This document shows, piece after piece, positions 36,501-45,500 of a DNA stretch of 64,000 nucleotides. The DNA comes from Drosophila miranda (Eukaryota > Arthropoda > Insecta > Diptera > Drosophilidae), in assembly GCF_003369915.1 (NCBI RefSeq), contig NW_022881603.1, positions 8,725,249 to 8,789,248 on the forward strand, given 5' to 3'. Under the pieces are notes generated by a model that saw nothing but the letters and a program-made list of their open reading frames with translations, was not told the origin of the DNA and did no database searches. Every line of letters starts with the position of its first letter. The stretch's first letter is position 1. A program made the position numbers and the translations under genes.

Positions 36501-39500
36501 AAGCAGCGACGATTCGGGAAGCGACAACGAGTTAACGGCGAACAGCGAGAGCAAGGCAAGGCAACAAAGAGAGGACGGCAACAGCGACATCGACAGGCAA
36601 GCGAGATCTGGATGTGGTGGTGTGTGTGCGTCAAATTTGGAGTCTGGAAAGTTCTGCGCAGAAGCGAGAGTTAACAAGGGTAAACCCATAGTAAGGTGAG
36701 CGTTAACAGAGAAGCGATCGTTAACAGTGACGACTTTAAAGGCGTTTTCGGAGTCGATGTTAACTGGAAAATTGTTAACAGGCCAGCAGTAATAAGGTTG
36801 TTTAAGTTGATTTAATTACATTTTCTTAGATATAAGCTAATATCAATTATTTTGTATTTAAATCGTCACGATGCAAGTTGAAGAGATAATGACACTGAGA
36901 GTCGCAGATTTGCGAGAGAAGTTAAGAGAGCTTGCGTTGCAGACGACGGGACGAAAGCGCGATTTGCAAGATACTCTATTAATACATCACGGCTTTCCAG
37001 TTGGGGATGAAGAAGAGTCAGAGGATGAGTCCGTAGTAACAGCAGTTGATACCGTAGCAGTTCAACCAGGTACGCGACAGGCAGAGTATAAATCTTGGTT
37101 TACGCTAAAAGACGTGAAAGGTAGTGTGTCACAATTTTCTGGTTCTAATAACCCCGACATCAATCAATGGATAGAGGAATTAGAAGAATGCGCAGCTACT
37201 GTTCAATGGAGTCAATTACAATTATTCATTTATGCCAAGCAGTTGTTAGTTGGTGCAGCAAAATCTTTCGCTCGTAGTTTGCGTGATATTCGTAACTGGA
37301 ATTCGTTGAAGGCAGCTCTGTTGGATGAGTTTAGTGTTAAACTGTCGTCCGTAGAAGTACATAGAATGTTGCAAAAGCGCCAGCAGAAAAAAGGAGAGTC
37401 GTTGCATGAGTTTTTGTATGCGTTAATGGAGATAGCCAAGCCAATTAAACTAGATGATGAGAGTTTAATCGAATATTTTGTGGATGGTATACCAGACGCT
37501 AGGGCAAGTAAGGCAATGCTGTACCAAGCTAGAAACTTAAAGGAGCTTAAATTTCAGATCGATGTTTACCAGAAAGCTAGAGGCGGATCCAAGCCGATGA
37601 GTAAGAATTGGCCGCTGAGTAATAAAAGTGAGAGTTCGGTGAAAGGGTCGATGGCAGAGAATTTTAGGAAATGTTTTAAGTGTGGAGACAAATCGCATTT
37701 GAGGAAAGATTGTCCCAAAAATGATTTTTGTTGTTTCAAATGTGGCCAACCAGGACACCGTGCTGCAAGCCACCAGTGAGATTGAAATGGAGGTAGAATT
37801 TCATGTCATTCCAGACGAGGATATTGGTTTTGAAGCCATTTTAGGAAGGACTATTCTGGATCATGTGGACATGCAAGTTTCTAAGACAGGAACAAGATTT
37901 GTTCGTAGAGTTTGTGTCGAGGATAAAGATAAGAAACTTGATCATGCGTGGAATTGTTTAATGAATATAAAGGCATTTGCATGTCAAGTATTGACGAAGT
38001 TGAGAAGGAGTTTTCAATTGATGTTGGTCATCTCAGTGAAGCACATGCTAGAGAGGTTAGGGGTATGGTAGGAAAGTACCAACCTCAGAGAAATGTAGAT
38101 GCGCCGATAAAAATGAAAATTGTATTAGTGGATGAGATACCAGTTTTCCAGCATCCGAGACGATTACCGTTGTGTGAACAGGAAATCATGGACAAGCAAG
38201 TGGAAGAGTGGCTGGCTCAGAAGATTATAAAGCCAAGTACATCGGAGTATGCATCACCAGTAGTGTTGGTACCCAAAAAGAACGGTAGCAAGAGACTATG
38301 CTGTGATTACCGAAAGCTGAATGAGAAAATAGTTCGCGATAACTTTCCAATGTCACATATGGATACTGTGTTGGAGAAACTGCAGGGTGCAAAGTATTTC
38401 ACCACGTTGGATTTAACGAATGGTTTTTTCCATGTGCCTGTAGAAGTCGAGTCTCAAAAATATACGTCTTTGTGACTCAGAATGGTCAGTTCGAATTTTT
38501 ATATGTACCATTTGGAATTTCAAATTCTCCAGCGGTGTTTACCAGATTTATAATGGCTGTGTTGAGAGATTTGGTAAAGAATAATGAAGCAGCAGTCTAT
38601 ATGGATGACGTTATTATTTGTAGTTAAGATATAGAAGAGGGTTTGTTAAAGTTGAGAAAAGTACTGAAGATAGCGGAAATGAATGGGCTACGTATAAATT
38701 GGAGAAAGTGTCAGCTGTTACGACAAAAGGTTAATTTTCTGGGGTATATAAAAGAAAAGAATACGATAAGACCAAGTGATGAGAAGACGAGGGCAGTCGA
38801 AAAGTTCCCAGTGCCAGTTGATAAAAAAGCAGTGCAGCGTTTCATAGGATTGACTTCTTATTTCCGAAAGTTTATTGAGGGTTATGCTGTTATTGCAAAA
38901 CCATTGACAGATCTGCTGCGGAAGAATGTTAAATTTGAATTTAAGGAGATACATCAGGTTGCGTTTGAACAACTAAAGGTAGCATTGATTAGTAGACCTG
39001 TTTTAGAAATGTACAACCCGAAGTTGGAGACAGAAATCCATACTGATGCATCAAAATGGGGGTATGGAGCCGTGTTACTGCAAAAGAGTTTGGAAGACAG
39101 CCAATTCCATCCAGTTCAATATATGAGCCGTACGACTAAGCCATGTGAAGAGAAATATCCTGCTTATGACCTTGAGGTCATACCTTGGGTATAAAGTTCA
39201 AAATTGTCACAGATTGTAATGCATTTACAATGACGATCAAAAAGAAAGACGTTCCTTTGAGAGTAGCACGTTGGGCCATGTACCTACAAGATTTTAATTA
39301 TTTAACATCGCTCAGGAACGAAGATGAGGCACGTTGACGCGTTGAGTCGTGTATCTTGTTTTATGGTGACCGAAAGTATAGCTCATCGTTTGAAAGAAGC
39401 TCAGCTAACCGACGATTGGGTTAAGGCTGTTAAAAGTATTGTGGAGGACAAGGAATATGAGGATTATTATATTCAGAATCAGATTTTGTTTAAGGATCCG

Positions 39501-42500
39501 GATAAGGAGCTCATCGTAGTACCAGCTCAGTTGGAAAATGAGATTATATCAATAGCACATAAGCAAGGACATTTTTCAGTTAAAAAGACACAAGATATCA
39601 TTGAAAAGTCGTATTATATTCCGAAGTTAAAAGACAAAGTATGGCGCGTAATAAATAGTTGTGTCGAGTGTATCATTGTCAACGAAAAGACAGGAAAACG
39701 TGAGGGTTATTTACAAACGTATCACATTGATCAGGTTGGACCAATGGAAATGACTAAAAAACAGTAGAATTATATACTGGTTGTCGTTGATGGATTTTCT
39801 AAGTTTGTTTGGTTATATTCTACACGTAGTACAGGTGTTGAAGAGGTCGTTAAGTGTTTGGAAATTCAGGGGACTAGTTTTGGTAATCCGAACAGAATAG
39901 TGACGGATAGGGGTGCAGCGTTTATGTCCAATTTGTTTCGTGAATATTGTGAGAGAGAGAAAATACAGCATTTAATGATTGCCACAGGCGTTCCACGTGG
40001 GAATGGTCAATTCGAAAGGATGCACAAGATAGTGGTGCCTATGTTGTAGAAATTGTGTCAGGGTAATTCCGGTAGTTGGTATAAGCATCTAGGAAAAGTA
40101 CAGCAAATGATCAACAGTGTTGAGCCGCGAAGTACCAAGGTAACACCTTTCAAGATATTGACTGGGCTAGACATGCGTATAGGAATGGATCCAAAAATAA
40201 AAGAAATATTGGAAGAATCACTTATCGAAGTTTTGAACCGCGAAAAAATTAGAAAGGAATTAGTTGAAAACATTGCACGGTTACAGCAGGAAAACAAGAA
40301 GAGTTTTGACTTAAAAAGGAAACTAGATAGACAGTATGAGGTTAATGAGCTAGTAGCTATCAAGCGTACTCAGTATGGTACTGGATTAAAGCTAAAAGGA
40401 AAGTATCTAAGGCCGTATAAGGTGGTTAGGGTAAAGAATCATGGAAGGTACGAAGTCGAGAAGATTGGGGATACTGAGGGTCCCTATAAGACCTCTACAG
40501 TTTCAGAATATATGAAACCTTGGCTAATGGCGAATGGTCCGTCAGGACAGCCGAATGTAGGAAACGAAGGAAAGAGAGAGACACGAAGCGGTCGTGTTTT
40601 CGTCGTGTCGTCGGGATAGAGCAGTAATCGGCTCTGAGAGAGCCGATAGCAAGAGAGAGAGATCAGTCAGTTGTCAGTTCAGCCACGCATCAGACGTACA
40701 CGCATATAATTAGTCACAAACATACTTGTAAAACTTGGAGCTGTTATAATTTTAAGTCCAACATACTTATCAAATAAATGTTACTCGTTGCCATCAAGCA
40801 ACTTAAACTACTACATATATAGTGTAGTTTAGGTTGATTTAGAGTTAGATTTAAGTAGGTGTATATATAATCTGTATATGTATATATCTCGTATAATATT
40901 ATCGATTTGAGTTAATCCATAAATGCATAGAATGCAAAAATCTTTTAATAAGTATAATCCATATAATATACGAGTAGGTTCTTTGTGAGGTTATCAAAAA
41001 TTTTGGACATTTATATCCATTACCATGCATTTGAAGTTAAGTTTTTGTTCCTTTTCTTTTTGAGTGGTTTTCTTTGGGTTTTCTTTTTTGGTTTTTATTT
41101 AGTAAGTTTAGTAGGCAAATAATTCCACGTCTCATACGATATTCTAGGGCTTACGCACTTTTGGTTTAGTTTGTAGTTTAAAGTCAGCTTTAAATGCTTC
41201 TATTTTGTGTTAGGTTTTTGGAGGTTTCGCTTCTCTTTTGGTTTCATAGAAATGCAAGCTTCAGGATATGGCACATAATATGGCTTTCGCGAGTACTAGT
41301 ACCTCTTGGTGTGGACAATTTTCTGTTCTGTTGTCGTTATGTTTTGTTTTTCTATATTTCTGACGATTGCCAAAGAGGCACGACAGAATATACAAAGTGG
41401 CCTTCGAGTAGATTCAATGTTCTTCGGCCTTGCCATTTCCTTTGCTAAATGCCCCACTTGCACTCACAGAAACGAGTTTCATTGCGTGCCTTGCACTCAC
41501 TCAATTCATTTAGATTCCAATGCATTCTTTTGGACTTATTTTCTGTGTGTAGCCACGCAGATTTCTAGTGTGTGTGTGTGTGTGTGTGTGACTTATAGTT
41601 ATCTCTCAAAAAGGTTCGAAAACAATTGAAGAACCCATTGGTAATTGGTAATTGGTAAATGGTAATACCCTGTTGTCTAGTAGGAGGTCTCTCTACCTCT
41701 GTGAGTATATTTTCCAGTGTGTACCTCGCTTTGCATTGTAATACTGTTTCCGTCAACCAAAAGCTTTTAAGGTTTAAAAAAAAAAAATATCTCTTTCAGT
41801 TTCCGTTTTCATATTCGATTTGGAAGCCACGACTTTTCGTTACTCTTTGTTTCGCAATATTGGTTATTCTCTATTTCTTGTTTCTTCGAAATATTTGGTG
41901 AAGTGAATCGGTGCATCGATGAAAGCGATCTATTGATCTGATGATCTATGACAGCGGTGGGCAGGATTTTTGCTATCGAAACTCGAGCCGAACATCAGTC
42001 TGCCTCGTCATGCACACGAAATGTGCGTTGTTTTTATATATTTGGCCATTCGCTTGTGTGGGAGCGATGGGAGGAGCAGGACATGACCACCGCTGATGTA
42101 TGATGTATGATGATGCGGTGGATAATACAGCGGATGGATAATGGTTAATGAAATGGAATGGAAGCCAGTATGTATGTATGCAGCTAGTTCTGCTGTTCTG
42201 CACATTATTATCTGTTTTGAGAGGTCTTGCGGTGTTTTCCTGTAAGGCACACTCTACTCTCATTCATATCGATTCAAAAATTCAAATTCCAAAAAATATA
42301 CGTATTTATCGCTGTAAATATTTCTTCAATTTACTTTCCGATCTACTTCCGGACCGCTCCACGAACCAACCGACCGCCCATCCTTCATATCCTTCTTTAG
42401 CACCCACCCACCCACACTCACTCAATCACACACACTCAACACACTGACACTGACACATACACGATACACGATACCCTCCCCTCCCTGGGCCTTGGCTCCC

Positions 42501-45500
42501 AGGAGGGAGCCATCTATACCATTCCATGTTATCGATCGATCCTATAGAACTGAACCCTAATCGGACAGAACATTGCCAAACAGTAAATTGAGAACATATT
42601 TCAGCATTTTCCTTAGTTATGGAGCCGGGCTGGGCGGAATCCGTGGTGCATTGAGCTCCGACTCCCGACGAAATTGAAACTCGACGCCGCTCTCTGTGCT
42701 CGAGGAAGAGGAGCTATCGCTATATCCGGCTCCCCTTCCACCGGCTCCCACCGAGCTTATGAGCGGCATCGTCGCATGCAGCGGCTTCTGTGGCTGAGAC
42801 TGTTGCTGCTGCTGCCCCTGCCTCCAGTGCATCTCGTGCTGCTTCACCGACGACGCGTGAATCTTCTCTGGCCAATGGTGCTTCGGATTCGGCTTTCCAG
42901 TCGTCCCAGGCGTCAGCAGAGAGCCCATCGATAGCTGTCGCTGCTTGAGTTCCTCCGGTGAGCTTCCCACAAAATTGGTTGATGTGGGACTCTTGCCCGT
43001 GAGCCTGCTAATGTCGAACTCATAGAGGGCAGCTCCCCCACTCATGGGTCGCTGTAGGGTGACTCCTCCCGCGGTGCCGGTGCCGGTAGGTCTGTAGGTG
43101 GCGTGCACGGCCGACGAGTCTGCCGAGGAGGAGCCCGATCCGGATCCCGGTCCCAAATCCGTTCCGTTTGGCGCGCACATGGGCTTCTGATAGGCCATTA
43201 GATAGCCTGGCAGCCCGCTGCAGTAATTGTTTCCTGGACCACGTCCACCAAAGTCGTAGATCCTCTCTTCGTACTGGCCGCCGTAGCCGCCGCCGCCACC
43301 GCCGCCATGGCCGTGTGCGGACCCGCCCCGGTGGAAGCTGCGTCGCTGTCCTCCAAAGTTGTAGTGGGGCGCAGACTTGATGCTCGAGTTTGAGCCGTAG
43401 ATCTGACGCGACGATATGATGGCGTCCCGCTCGTCGTGACAGGCAGACTGCACCTGGCGGATGAGAGCCGCCCGTCGGCGTCTGCTCATCGAAGTATTCG
43501 AACCGCCCACCACTCTGGCGCGTATGTCGCACTCGGAGCGGGCCAGACTGGGCTTGGTGTCCTCCTCCTCCTCGCCGCTGGAGGAGCTGGAGTACAGGGT
43601 CATGGGGTTGTAGCTGAGCCGCCGCATGGTCCGGGCCCGGATGGAGCGCGGCTTGTAGGAAGCCGTGAGACGCGGCAGGGGAGCAGAGGGCTGTTGCTGT
43701 TGCGGCTGCTCTGGTCTGCTGACCTGCCGCTGCATGACGACCCTCTGTGGCGGCTCAGAGAGCACAGGGGAGATGGGGTGGAAACTATCGTTGAAGGAGG
43801 TCGAGCGCTGGCGGTAGTTCTTGGAGGCCATGTAGACGGAGTTGCTGCTGCCCAGGCCAGAGCCCGTGCCCGACTTGATGGGCGAGGCAGAGGCCAGCAT
43901 TTGCTTTGTGGCGCCGTTTCCAAATCGCTCGTAGCCACCCAGTTCGTCCTTGAGGCTCGGGTAGCCACCACTGGTCATGATCACGGGCGGGGCACTGAAG
44001 AGGACCTCGGTCTTGATGGGAAAGTAGCTTTCCTGTGGACTGTAGCTGGACTTCTGGCTGCTGCGGCGCGACAACGAAATGTTGGTGTCCCGCGAGGCAA
44101 AGCCCGTGTCCGGGGTGCTCGAACGCTTGGGCTCCGGCCCGCCCGCCGCAGCGGCGGCACTCATCTGAGCCTGGTTGTGCATGTACTGGAGATGCTTGTC
44201 CAGGTGGCTGGTGGCCGCATTGAAGTCGAACATGGTCTGGACCCCGTTGCTGTAGCTGTAGACGGCCGACTTGAGGCTGCCGGTGGCACTGCTGATGCCA
44301 TCGTCCAGGCTGATCAGCTGCGGCAGCTGCTGATCGTTGAGAATCGTGTCGTTCGAATCACTCTTGTCCAGCTCCGTGTAGGTGTGCATAAAGTCCAGAT
44401 TGAGCGCTTTCAGCGTGTTCTCAATGTCCATGATGTTGTAGGTGATGCTCTTCGGCTGCTGCCGATCCTCTGGAGCTCCCTCCAGGGAGCTGTCCAGGTT
44501 GAGGGGACGGCTCAGTATCTCCCGCGACTTTTCGAACAGAAAGTCGGAGCTCTCCTTGTCAAAGATGGGCACGCGCAGATCGGCGCCGTTCTTGATCTCG
44601 CTCAGCGAGCGGAAGCGCTGCGCGATGGGGCGACGGAGGAGCAAACGAAACAACCAAAAGAAAATGCCAAACGAAAACAGGGAAATGAACAGGGGACAAC
44701 GATCGTGAGCAGGAGGAGTAGGAGCAGGAGAGCAAAGAGAAAGAGCAAAGTGTAGACGAAAACTCGTGGATTAGAATCTCCAGACCAAGATATCGACTGC
44801 TAGCAAACTCGTGGGACCCAAGCTGCGCCTCACCTGTATGTCCGGAATGCTCTGCAGCTCCTCGGTGAAGTTCTTCTTCTTGGAGAAGGGCGAGGCACTG
44901 CCGGCATGGGTGGGCGTATGCCCAGATCCGCCGCCGGCGCCCCCAAAGCTCTGCGCTTTGTCGCCGCTGCTGTTGTTGCTCAAATGCGTGAATCGGAAGC
45001 TAAACTTACGCTTGGAGTTGTGGGTGGCCGGGGCCTGGTCCGAGACCAGGTCAATCATCGACCTGAAACACAAGGAAAGACAGAAATTAGGACGCTCTTA
45101 GGCTGAGGCTGACTTCTCTCTAACCTGGCGCTTATCTCGTTGGCTATTTCGATGGCATGGTTGAGCATCTTTTCGTCCTTGACAGAGATGGGCTTTACAG
45201 TCCCCGAGGTCTTCTTTTTGGACAGGAGGCCGTGGCCATGGCCATGCTTGTTGCCATTGGAATCGCCCGGCTTCTGGCCCAGCTTCACCGACAGCTCAGA
45301 AAACTCGTTCTTGCTGTTCACCTGCTCGAATCCCGGCGACTTGGGCTGGCCTCCAGAGGCTCCACTTATCGACCCGAACATCGAGTTGATTTCGTCCAGC
45401 AGCGAGGGCCCAAAGTCCAGCTTACCGGCGACCATCTCATCGTCTGATATCTCTTGATACTCGTGCGGATCATCCTGCAGGACACTGCGGGAGCCCCCCT

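Larger units (their letters stand above)
35452..40815 (+). mobile_element. Ty3/gypsy element 1 (tRNA-Pro primed), degenerate but structurally complete
   Basis: The 5.4-kb element has LTRs at 35452-35708 and 40556-40815, a long leader with 151-bp repeats, gag, and a heavily broken pol in the order protease remnant, RT, RNase H, integrase. The 4-bp duplication TATA flanks it (35448-35451 and 40816-40819). There is no envelope-like frame. It sits in the Ack-like intron, antisense to the gene. Its RT and integrase resemble those of the gypsy element at 55703-60073, but the two are clearly different families. Confidence 0.92.

Noticed and set aside
42617..44653. Start codon MFRLLLRRPIAQ at 44653 as a separate gene start
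   Set aside because: The first 12 codons are intron before a good acceptor; the exon begins at 44617 in phase with exon 44834-45062.
43436..44755. Long open frame of 439 codons on the plus strand over Ack-like
   Set aside because: It is antisense to a GC-rich, disordered Ack-like exon with good splice borders; its product is low-complexity and matches no family.
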